This document shows positions 16,386 to 23,926 of a DNA stretch of 64,000 nucleotides, in pieces. Source of the DNA: Micromonospora parva (GTDB lineage: Bacteria > Actinomycetota > Actinomycetes > Mycobacteriales > Micromonosporaceae). The notes beneath the pieces are model-generated. The model was not told where the DNA came from, searched no databases, and worked only from the letters and a program-made list of their open reading frames with translations. The first letter of the stretch is position 1. Every line of letters starts with the position of its first letter. The position numbers and the translations under genes are program-made. The stretch is taken from positions 310,001-374,000 of the forward strand of contig NZ_JNZS01000007.1 of the NCBI RefSeq assembly GCF_000718515.1. Direction: 5' to 3'.

Positions 16386-18676
16386 GCGCACTCTCCGTCG
16401 GGGTGAGCCGGAAGGTAGTGAAGGACGCGTCTGAGTTCGGCGATACGGTCAATGAGCACCTGTTCGGTGCGGGGGTCCACCGGCCGCAGTCCCACCGCCA
16501 TCGCCACGGCGGACGGCACGTCCGGCGGCCCGGTCAGAAGCTCGATCAGATCCGCGCTCATCGGGCAGGCGCGCAGGGCAGCCATGTAGGCGTCGGTCAG
16601 CCGGTCCGCGGGTCGGGCCGCGCGCACGATCGCGGCGGCCACGCCGATGCGCCCGGTGAGAAGTGCCGCTTCCCGGCTCAGTTCGGCCGGTGTCGGTGCC
16701 GACGACGTGCCGTCCCCGTCGCCGGGGGTGGCGGGGCGGCTGGCCATGACCCGGACCAGGTCCGCTATGGCGCGGCCGGCGAAGGCGGACCGCCAGCCGG
16801 GCAGTTTCGGGCGCGCGGCCGGATCGCGGAGGGCCGCCAGCACCAGCGCCTCGACGACCGATTCGGTCAGCGGGGCGGGCAGGTCGGTCGGTGCCACCCG
16901 GCGATCACCGATTGAGTCCAGCCACCTGCCAACGTCGGCGTCGAAGGCGCAGGCCACGGTCAGCCCGGCAACCCAGCCGGCGCCGGTGCGCCGGGCGCCG
17001 GAAGCGGTCAGGAACTGCGGATACCAGCCTGGCAGGAACTCGCGGACGGCACACATCAGGTCGGTTTCCGCCACCCGGCCGTCGCCGTCCTCCAGCTCGC
17101 TGATCACCAGATCGGCCAGCAGCGAAGGGGAAACGCTGTCAAGGTCCGGTCCGGCGTGGCCGGGCAGCGGCGGGAGCACGGGCTTCAGCCCGCGTCGGAC
17201 GGCCTCCTGGCGCAGCCGGTGCACGACAGCGGGCAGCACCGGCGTCGCGGGGGTGCTGCCCGACGGCAGCGGGGTGGCGGTGGTCGGCCGCTCGCCCGGC
17301 CGGAAGCGGGTCACCGTCAACCAACCGGTCCCGTCTCTGGTCAGCACCTCGGCCAACCGCTGTGCCGTGAGCATGGCGTCGACCGGCGTCGGGGCCCGTA
17401 CGGCGACCACGACCGAGGACGCGGGGAAGCGGTCCCGAAGGTACGCCATCCAGGCACGGCACAGGCTCGCCGTCGCGGCGTCCGGGCCCTCCGCGGCAAC
17501 CTCGACGTCGACGCGGAGCACGAAGGCGCGATCCTCGTCAGGACCGCCCGCGTCGAGAAACGCGGAGTCGGCGTCGGACAGCCGCCATGGATCGCCCGAC
17601 CGCGCCGGCTCGACGGTGAGCCATCGACGCTGCGTGACGGTCATCCGGGAGTGCTCCCGAAGCACCAGCTCAGCGTCGTTCAGGTCGGTCGCCAGGTCGG
17701 CATTCGACGGCTCCGCCACCACGCCGTGGGCCGGTGTCCGGTCCAGGATCCACCGCAGGTCGAGCCGGACCGCCGTACGCTCGCTGCAACCCGGCACCAG
17801 CCGACCCGGCGACCAGCCGGACGGGATCACGTACCCCGCCAGCTCGTAGGCCTTGGTGGCGTCGGCCGCCGGGCCCGCGACAAGCCGGCGGCCGGGTTCG
17901 TTCACTCCGGTCTCTGGGCTGAAGTAGCAGGTGGTCGGCTCGCTGTCGGACGATCCCCGGTCCTTCATCCCGGCCAGCACCGTGGTCGAGAGGTCGGCGA
18001 GCGAGGGGGGCCACACCGCCGTGTCGGCCCGCCTCAACGCGTCCAACAGGGAACGGGAGAAGAGCCCGCCACGGTCACCGTACGAGTACCCGGCGGCGCG
18101 ACGGGGCGGTGCCGCGTACATGATCGCCTGCCAGCACTCGCTCTTGCCCTCGTCCTTCTCCGGCAGCGACTCGGCCCTCGGGAGCCGCGCGTTCGGCAGG
18201 CGGCACGCGTCCACGGTGAAGACCTGCCGGCCGAAGCCGGGCAGGAACTCGGAGCCGCAGAGCGTCACCAACTCCTCGAAGCTGATGTTGATCTGGTGTG
18301 CCGCTGTGGCGTCGGCGAGGAGGAGACGCGACTGCAGGTCGGCGTACCAACCATGGCCCGCCCAGAACACCCACAGCAGGTCGCCGTCGTGCTGCGGCAA
18401 CCGGAGGATCTCCGCGCGAACTGCGGCGGACGTTGCCGGACCGGCGACCTCCAGGCCGTGCGGCATCGGCGGAATCTCCTCGGCCGACAGCAGGAGCCGG
18501 ATGTTGGCCGCCGGAACACCGAACCTCAACAGGACCTCGGCGAAGCCGACGGCGTCGTCGGCGATGCCTTTGCGGGCGAAGTCAGGGCCGAGATCCGGGT
18601 AGTCCTGCACCCCGACGACGAGTGCGAACGTCCGCTGGGAGAGGCCCCCGGGTACGAGAGCCGGCGCGGTGGTCAT
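16382..18676 (-). CDS. Caspase-family (C14) cysteine protease with C-terminal extension
   Basis: The 764-residue protein starts with a caspase/metacaspase domain (about 14-270). The first strand is FALVVGVQDYPDL; the catalytic His is in WVFWAGHGWY (H108) and the catalytic Cys in QVFTVDACRL (C158). Both have the usual hydrophobic strand before them, and FSRSLLDALRRADT fits the end of the p20-like region. Residues ~270-480 form a mixed alpha/beta region with paired charged strands (FVLRVDVEVAAEG), and ~490-764 is helical; I recognise neither. These may be sensor or partner-binding parts. No signal peptide is present. ATGA overlaps at both ends tie it to the hydrolase upstream and the giant protein downstream. 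Prokaryotic C14 proteases commonly cleave specific partners in defence and cell-death systems (established for the family); a role here is inferred. Confidence 0.9.
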   Translation of the reverse strand: MTTAPALVPGGLSQRTFALVVGVQDYPDLGPDFARKGIADDAVGFAEVLLRFGVPAANIRLLLSAEEIPPMPHGLEVAGPATSAAVRAEILRLPQHDGDLLWVFWAGHGWYADLQSRLLLADATAAHQINISFEELVTLCGSEFLPGFGRQVFTVDACRLPNARLPRAESLPEKDEGKSECWQAIMYAAPPRRAAGYSYGDRGGLFSRSLLDALRRADTAVWPPSLADLSTTVLAGMKDRGSSDSEPTTCYFSPETGVNEPGRRLVAGPAADATKAYELAGYVIPSGWSPGRLVPGCSERTAVRLDLRWILDRTPAHGVVAEPSNADLATDLNDAELVLREHSRMTVTQRRWLTVEPARSGDPWRLSDADSAFLDAGGPDEDRAFVLRVDVEVAAEGPDAATASLCRAWMAYLRDRFPASSVVVAVRAPTPVDAMLTAQRLAEVLTRDGTGWLTVTRFRPGERPTTATPLPSGSTPATPVLPAVVHRLRQEAVRRGLKPVLPPLPGHAGPDLDSVSPSLLADLVISELEDGDGRVAETDLMCAVREFLPGWYPQFLTASGARRTGAGWVAGLTVACAFDADVGRWLDSIGDRRVAPTDLPAPLTESVVEALVLAALRDPAARPKLPGWRSAFAGRAIADLVRVMASRPATPGDGDGTSSAPTPAELSREAALLTGRIGVAAAIVRAARPADRLTDAYMAALRACPMSADLIELLTGPPDVPSAVAMAVGLRPVDPRTEQVLIDRIAELRRVLHYLPAHPDGECA

Positions 18677-19875
18677 GGGGCGGCCCTCCCCACCTCCTTG
18701 ACGAGTGACGCGAGTAGGTCGTAGAAGTCCTTCCGGTCGAAGTAGGCGCTGTGGGCCTCCGGCATGACCTCGTTTCCGGCGATCTCGACATCCTCCACCC
18801 GCCCCGGGAAGATCGGTTCGGCCAGGTAGGACAGGAGGTCCCGCCGGTGGTGGACGTTGAGCCAGCGGGGCACCGAGCCGGGCAGCGGCTCGCCGGCGTC
18901 GAGACTCGGCAGTGCGCCCATCTCGTGCAGGAGCGGCCCCTGCGACCCGACAGTGACGAGCGCCGCGACAGCGGGCAGCGACCGAAGGACGAGCGTGTCC
19001 AGCGCCGCGATGCCGCCCAGGCTGTGCCCCACGAGGACGACCGGACCGGCCGCGTCCCGGACGCAGTCGGCGATGAGCCGCCGGATCGCTTCGCCGCGGG
19101 CGAGGTAACGCAGGACGTCGCCCACGAACGGGTGGGCGCTGTCACTGAGCGAGCCGCGCCAGTGGTCGAGCGCCCACGCGCCACCCATCCGCATGGCGAG
19201 CTCCGCGCTGATCCTGGCCGCTGTGCCCAGTACGCCGAGCTGACCGCCTTGAAAGGCGTCGATCACCGACTCGACGAGCCGCCGCCGATCGGCGGGCACC
19301 AGGCGTGTCGTGGTGGACTGGTGGCGCAGCGTCTCCGCGATGATCGCTTCGGCCAGCGCGTCGACCAGCTCACCCCAGGCGGCGTCGCCCTGGGATTGGG
19401 CGATCGCCTCGCGGGCCGGTGCCGAACGCAGCACCGAGTCCACCGCCACGTCGAACCCCTCGGCGAGCCCGGTCGCGACCAGATCCTCGTTCAGCGTGGT
19501 CGCCTGCGACATCTGGGCCACCGCACGGGAGATGCGGTCCGCGTTACTGAGCTGCCCCGGCAGGCGAGGCGCCGGACGGGTGCGAGCGCTGACCGCCGCG
19601 CAGACCCGGACATCATGCAAGGGATCCAGGTCCAGGATGGTCCATCGGGCGGTCGGCCACCCGGACACCGGGGACTGTGCGGTGGTGCTCGGCCGGTATC
19701 GGGGGATGGACCTGTGCGGGGCCGGTGGCGGAGAGCCGAGCCGGTCACCCCAGAGACACGGGATGACTGTCGTGTCCGGACACCGGTCTCGCATCGCCGC
19801 ATCGAACTTCTTGAGCACGGGCTCGTACCGTGAGGTGCGCGCGCCCGTACCGTGCACGAAGATCAAAGTTGTCAT
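18673..19875 (-). CDS. Alpha/beta-hydrolase (lipase/esterase-like), first gene of the caspase operon
   Basis: The 400-residue protein starts with TTLIFVHGTGART, where HGTG forms the oxyanion-hole region of alpha/beta hydrolases. The nucleophile elbow is VVLVGHSLGGIAALD (S285). Asp and His candidates lie in the C-terminal part (HHRRDLLSYL, and the His of PEAHSAYFD). The segment between the HGTG and GHSLGG motifs is long (about 270 residues) and helical, an unusually large insertion or lid. There is no signal peptide, so it acts in the cytosol or at the inner membrane face. ATG 19875 is preceded by a GGGTGAT-like ribosome site; an ATG at 19908 lacks one. It could be a membrane-damaging lipase effector or a substrate of the caspase (inference). 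Confidence 0.88.
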   Translation of the reverse strand: MTTLIFVHGTGARTSRYEPVLKKFDAAMRDRCPDTTVIPCLWGDRLGSPPPAPHRSIPRYRPSTTAQSPVSGWPTARWTILDLDPLHDVRVCAAVSARTRPAPRLPGQLSNADRISRAVAQMSQATTLNEDLVATGLAEGFDVAVDSVLRSAPAREAIAQSQGDAAWGELVDALAEAIIAETLRHQSTTTRLVPADRRRLVESVIDAFQGGQLGVLGTAARISAELAMRMGGAWALDHWRGSLSDSAHPFVGDVLRYLARGEAIRRLIADCVRDAAGPVVLVGHSLGGIAALDTLVLRSLPAVAALVTVGSQGPLLHEMGALPSLDAGEPLPGSVPRWLNVHHRRDLLSYLAEPIFPGRVEDVEIAGNEVMPEAHSAYFDRKDFYDLLASLVKEVGRAAP

Positions 19876-20290
19876 GCGGCGATCACCCCCCGTGTCCAAG
19901 GGAACCATTGTGATTGGAGGGGACTCGGCATAGAAACGTCTGATTGGGCGATGTTTTCGACCCCATGACCGGTCCCGGCGGGGCGCAGGTCACGGCCATT
20001 TCGAGGTCAACTGGACCGGCGACGGCACACAGGCCGTCCAGGTCGTCGTGCCGGTCTGACCCGCCGGGCACCGGCGTCACCTGACGTAGTCGCAGGTGGG
20101 AGTCGTGTGCACGCGCATCAGCGCGAGACGCGGATGGCACGGTTGGGCCGCGTCGGATGATGACGGTGCCTGACAAAGGCAGCGACGTTGACCGGAGCGG
20201 TGAGCGTCCGAGCAGGTGAGTCGGAAAGCCGACGGCAGTCCTGGGGGGCGCCGGCGGTGAGATGCTCGACGCCCCCGGTGACGAACGACG
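19876..20290. other. Intergenic stretch upstream of the hydrolase-caspase operon
   Basis: This 415-base stretch separates the operon start from the Cip1-like gene and must hold the operon promoter. Its operon-proximal end, about 19905-19965, is less GC-rich than the surroundings. The only coding-like piece is a short C-terminal fragment on the plus strand ending at 20059 (listed separately). I see no operator palindrome or RNA gene. Confidence 0.5.
19970..20059 (+). pseudogene. Possible C-terminal remnant of a lost gene
   Basis: One plus-strand frame reads GHGHFEVNWTGDGTQAVQVV followed by VPV and a TGA stop at 20057-20059. The beta-strand texture (alternating hydrophobic residues) and GC-rich third positions look like the end of an extracellular beta-sandwich domain. 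No start or longer reading frame remains, so it would be a relic of deletion. It is short and could be chance. Confidence 0.25.
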
Positions 20291-21064
20291 TCAGCAGCCC
20301 AGTCGTTTGGTGGAGAGCGCGATGTCGTCGATCCAGAGGTCGAAGTCGCGTGGTGTGGTGCCGCCCTGATAGAGCTGCCAGCCGATCTTCACTGTGTTCA
20401 CCGTCGGCAGGACGAAGGGCACGTCGTTGCCGCCGTGATCGGTCGTCGACGCGCTCAGCCCCGGGATCGCCACCTCGTCGATCCACACCGTGACGCGGTT
20501 GTCCGTCGGGTCGAGCTTCCACTCGAAGCACTGCCAGGTGTCCTCGGCAACAGGGGCGGACTCCCGCCAGTTGGTCCAGTCGCCGGTCGGGCCACCGTCG
20601 GCGCCCACGCCCCAGAAGATGCCGGGGACTGTGGGCGCGTACTGGCCGCCGACCGGCCGGACGACCTCCGCACTACCGGTGCCGGTCGCCTCCACCAGCG
20701 TGAAGTGCGCCCAGTCGGGGGCGGTGGGGAACGCATCGACGCGCAGCCGCATCCGGCCATAGAAGCGGTTGCCCGGCGCGGCGAAATCGTCGACCCGCAG
20801 GAAGGCCCGCCCGTTGTCGACCGTGTGCACGTGCAACACCTGGTTGCCGTGGCGGGCACGCTCGACGGTGAGCGTGCCGTTGCGGGTGTCGACGCCCCAG
20901 TCCAACGTGCTGGCGCCACCTCGCGGCAGGCGCTCGAAGTCTTCACAGAAGAGCAGGCCACCGGCGCACGAGCGGTGGGAGGCGCCCGACGCGCCGGCCG
21001 GGACACTGCTGGCTGTGGTGCCGAGGATCAGGGCAGCGGTGATCACCGCGAGGGAACGGCGCAT
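20291..21064 (-). CDS. Secreted Cip1-like protein
   Basis: The 257-residue product has a signal peptide (MRRSLAVITAALILGTTASS, cleavage near residue 24-30). The mature part resembles the jelly-roll fold of Cip1, a cellulose-induced secreted protein of Trichoderma with homologues in actinomycetes. It has LLFCEDFERLPRGG at the start, AHFTLVEATG in the core, and DFDLWIDDIALSTKRLGC at the end, with Cys residues that probably form disulfides. It likely binds or acts on a plant polysaccharide (some relatives are lyases), but the substrate is unknown. The second ATG, 21064, is chosen over 21070 because GAAGG sits six bases before it and directly abuts the first. Confidence 0.72.
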   Translation of the reverse strand: MRRSLAVITAALILGTTASSVPAGASGASHRSCAGGLLFCEDFERLPRGGASTLDWGVDTRNGTLTVERARHGNQVLHVHTVDNGRAFLRVDDFAAPGNRFYGRMRLRVDAFPTAPDWAHFTLVEATGTGSAEVVRPVGGQYAPTVPGIFWGVGADGGPTGDWTNWRESAPVAEDTWQCFEWKLDPTDNRVTVWIDEVAIPGLSASTTDHGGNDVPFVLPTVNTVKIGWQLYQGGTTPRDFDLWIDDIALSTKRLGC

Positions 21065-21518
21065 GGTCATCCTTCATGGCGTTGGGTCCCTACTGCGCGG
21101 GCAGGGCCGGATCAGTGCTTTCGGACATCACGATCGCTGCTCATCCCGTCACCGGTTCGGGTCCGTCGTCGTGACGCGAGGGACGCCTCCGACGTGTCGG
21201 AGGTTGAACGCCTCGGTGCCGGTGGGAACACGTGGCCGCATTGACGTACGGCGGACATCTGCCCGTCGTCGTGGAGATGGTTCGGCGGTGCGGCGCGCGT
21301 CCGCCGGGGCGGCGCTCTGCCAGCACTGTGCTGCTCCCGCGCTGACCGTTCCCAGCGCGGTTGCCCCCACGCTGCAGCGATGGTCGCCATTTCAGCACAC
21401 CTGCGGCCGCTCGGGCAACATCGACAGTCGTCTGTGGTTGTGGTCCTGTGGGGCGATTGCGATGGGCGACCGCTGGTGACCAAGGGGTGGAGGTGCGCAG
21501 CCGGATAGGGTCTCGGCT
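21065..21518. other. Intergenic stretch without recognisable gene
   Basis: These 454 bases lie between the start of the Cip1-like gene and a plus-strand remnant. All six frames are partly open, as expected at this GC content, but none has a ribosome site, sensible composition or a recognisable motif. The promoter of the Cip1-like gene should be here; I could not pick it out. Confidence 0.4.
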
Positions 21519-21879
21519 GTGACAGCAGTACCGCCACCGACGGGTCCGTTCCGGTGGGACCTTGTCTCTCCGGCCCAGCTCGGCGCGCTCCTCGACGCTG
21601 TCCCCGAGCCCGATCTGTGGTTCCTACCCGACCTGCTCGAGTGCGCCGCCAAGGTCCTTGCCCGCAGCGCCGACGCGGACCTCTACTTCGTCGGCCGCTC
21701 CCCCGACAGCAGCGTTGGCCGCCCTCGCCGAAGCCGTGGCCATCGTCGCCTACGGCCGCTCGCCCGAAGGGCGAGCCGGGCTTACCGCCGCGATAACCGG
21801 CGAACCCACCATGCGCCAGCCATGGGTACGGTCGCTGGTAACCGAACTACGCCGGCCCGTCACCACCCGCCAGACCTGA
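21519..21879 (+). pseudogene. Broken gene remnants (two fragments in different frames)
   Basis: GTG 21519 opens a convincing N-terminus (PTGPFRWDLVSPAQLGALLD, then LWFLPDLLECAAKVLARSAD and DLYFVGRSPDS). The text is coherent up to about 21717 and resembles the start of an actinobacterial PRTase-like hypothetical protein. It then collapses into Arg-rich nonsense. Right there another frame begins a coherent stretch, ALAEAVAIVAYGRSPEGRAG, continuing to the stop at 21879 (VTELRRPVTTRQT). The second piece looks like the end of a different gene, so a deletion probably fused two genes out of frame. Neither fragment is likely to be functional. Confidence 0.55.
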
Positions 21880-21998
21880 CCGGTGCCCACTGTCGGGCCT
21901 GCGGCGAAATCGTTCCGACAACCCCACCGTGTTCCGGCCGCTGCCGCGCCTGCGAGAACTTCGTCTCGGTGATCCGCTGTCCGGCGGCACGTCGCTGG

Positions 21999-22280
21999 TC
22001 AGGGCGTTCCCCCTGCGCCACCACCTGAATCGAAGTTCGCCGCGTCGCCATAGACAGCGTTCTCCGCGATGGCGGCGGAATAGCGCTCGGGGACACCTCG
22101 ACCCCGCTCGAAGATGTCGCGACCAGGGCGCGGCGATCTACGCCGTATCGCGCGCATGGCGGACCGCGCCGCCGCCACCTTCTCCTCGGCGGTCTGTGGC
22201 CGACGGCGTCTGCGCCGATGAAGCAGGACTGTGCCGCCCGTGGCGAGCCCGATGCCAGCGAGCAGGAGATACCACCACAT
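21999..22280 (-). CDS. Small membrane protein
   Basis: A 93-residue product: the N-terminus MWWYLLLAGIGLATGGTVLL is a single membrane helix, followed by six Arg, a helical charged segment (TAEEKVAAARSAMRAIRR) and a Gly-rich tail. This order (helix, arginines, cytoplasmic tail) is sensible for an N-out/C-in membrane protein. GAGG lies only two bases before the ATG, a weak point for the start. No function can be assigned. Confidence 0.5.
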   Translation of the reverse strand: MWWYLLLAGIGLATGGTVLLHRRRRRRPQTAEEKVAAARSAMRAIRRRSPRPGRDIFERGRGVPERYSAAIAENAVYGDAANFDSGGGAGGTP

Positions 22281-22415
22281 GTCCTCACAGTAGAAGGGGC
22301 CCGCATCTACGCGGGTACCCCGCTGGCAGCCGCGATCCCGGTGGTCCGCGCCCCGTCATTGCCGGCGGACTCGCCGCCCTCGCCGCTGTCCGTTAACCCG
22401 GAAACCGCGCCTCGC

Positions 22416-23879
22416 TCAGGAACCGGCGACCGCGCCACTGTCGGTGGCGGGCACCTGAGGGCGGACCTGGGCACGGACCTCTGCGATCGCGTCGGCCAGG
22501 ACTTCCACTCCGTCGACGATGGAGCGTTCGGTGAGGGTGGCGTAGCCGAAGATCAGCCCGCCGAGCCCGGCAGGGCTCACGCGGTACCGGGAGACGCCCT
22601 GCACGACCAGTCCGCGCCGGGCGGCGGCGGCCACGACCGACGCCTCGTCGAGGTCCTGCGGGAGCCAGGTCACGACGTGTTGGCCCGCCGCGACACCGAC
22701 CGGCTCCAGTTCGGGTAGCCGTGCGCGCAGCGCGGCCAGGAGTGCGTCGCGACGGCGGCGGTAGACCGGGCGCATGCGCCGCAGGTGCCTGTCGAATTCG
22801 CCGCGGGTGAGGAAGTCGGCGAAGGTCAGTTGGTCGATGACGGGAGAACCGCGGTCGGCCCGTACCTTGGCCGCCGTGATCTCGTCGACCAGGTGTGCCG
22901 GGGCGAGCAGCCATCCCAGGCGCAGCCCCGGCGCCAGGGTCTTGCTCGCCGTGCCGCAGTAGACGACGGTGTCGGGTGCCAGCCCCTGCATGGCGCCGAC
23001 GGGCGCCCGGTCGTAGCGGTACTCCGCGTCGTAGTCGTCCTCGATCACCACGGCGCCGCGGCGCTGCGCCCAGCCGATGACCCGGGCCCGCGCGGTGGCC
23101 GACAGGACGCCGCCGGTGGGCCACTGGTGCGAGGGCGTCAGCACGACGACGTCCGCGTCGGTCCGTTCCAGCTCCTCGACGAGGAGGCCGTCTGGCCCGA
23201 CCGGGACGCCGATCACGTCCAGGCCGGCCACGGCCGCGACGAGGCGGGCATCGTCGTCCGCGGACGGGTCCTCGACGGCCAGCCTGCGCGCGCCGCGCGC
23301 CGCGAGCACCTGGAGTATCAGCGCGACGCCTTGGCCGTAGCCGCTGCAGATCACGACGTTCTCCGGACGGGCGGATGTGCCGCGGACCCGGTTGAGGTAG
23401 TCGGTCAGGGCGACGTGCAGTTCGGGTACGCCACGCCCGTCGAGGTAGGCGAAGCGTTCGTTCGGGGTGGTGGTGAGGACCGTTCGCACCGAACGCAGCC
23501 AGGCGGCGCGTGGGAACGACGACACGTCGGTGCGGCCGTACCCGAAGTCGATCTGTGCCGCCGGTCGGTCAGCGCCGCTCCGACCTGCCGTCGGTGGGGC
23601 CGGCTCGACCGCGACCCGGGTGTACCCGCCCGCCCGACTGGTGAGGTAGCCCTCGGCGACGAGTTGCTGGTAGGCCTCGACGACGACGCCGCGGGCGACG
23701 CCGAGATCGGCGGCGACGGTGCGGGTGGGCGGCAGTGACGTTCCGAGACGCAACCGGCCGGCCCGGATGCCGCCCCGGATGGAGGCGGCGATCTGCCGGT
23801 GCAGCGGTTCGGCGGCGGACCGGTCGACATGGATGAGCAGGTCCTCCGCGGTGCTCGAATTGGTCCTGATTCGCCCCAT
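22416..23879 (-). CDS. MocR/PdxR-type GntR regulator with aminotransferase domain
   Basis: The 487-residue protein has a GntR winged helix (about 15-90: LHRQIAASIRGGIRAGRL, LPPTRTVAADLGVARGVVVE) fused to a fold-type I aminotransferase domain (about 110-470). The latter shows TPSHQWPTGGVLS, the IEDDYDAEYRYD motif, and the PLP lysine in CGTASKTLAPGLRLGW (K313). MocR proteins sense PLP or amino-acid derivatives and usually control a neighbouring gene. Here that is the FAD oxidoreductase, which starts 47 bases away on the other strand. An inverted repeat in the spacer is a candidate site. Confidence 0.92.
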   Translation of the reverse strand: MGRIRTNSSTAEDLLIHVDRSAAEPLHRQIAASIRGGIRAGRLRLGTSLPPTRTVAADLGVARGVVVEAYQQLVAEGYLTSRAGGYTRVAVEPAPPTAGRSGADRPAAQIDFGYGRTDVSSFPRAAWLRSVRTVLTTTPNERFAYLDGRGVPELHVALTDYLNRVRGTSARPENVVICSGYGQGVALILQVLAARGARRLAVEDPSADDDARLVAAVAGLDVIGVPVGPDGLLVEELERTDADVVVLTPSHQWPTGGVLSATARARVIGWAQRRGAVVIEDDYDAEYRYDRAPVGAMQGLAPDTVVYCGTASKTLAPGLRLGWLLAPAHLVDEITAAKVRADRGSPVIDQLTFADFLTRGEFDRHLRRMRPVYRRRRDALLAALRARLPELEPVGVAAGQHVVTWLPQDLDEASVVAAAARRGLVVQGVSRYRVSPAGLGGLIFGYATLTERSIVDGVEVLADAIAEVRAQVRPQVPATDSGAVAGS

Positions 23880-23911
23880 GGAATCGGACCTTACCGGGTG
23901 TACCGATTTCC
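23880..23911. promoter_or_regulatory. Inverted repeat in the MocR/FAD-oxidoreductase spacer
   Basis: GGAATCGG (23880-23887) and CCGATTTCC (23903-23911) form an imperfect inverted repeat in the 47-base divergent spacer. A site here could repress both genes. Assignment as the MocR operator is inference; MocR sites are often direct repeats instead. Confidence 0.3.
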
Positions 23912-23926
23912 ATCAGGCTCAGATGT

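Noticed and set aside
21880..22000. Cys-rich plus-strand text (CRACGE ... CSGRCRACENF) as a zinc ribbon protein
   Set aside because: It continues the degraded frame of the 21519 remnant, has no start or ribosome site and is not clearly a domain; at most another relic.
22218..22718. 166-codon plus-strand frame over the end of the MocR gene
   Set aside because: Mostly antisense to MocR, whose aminotransferase motifs are intact; no ribosome site.
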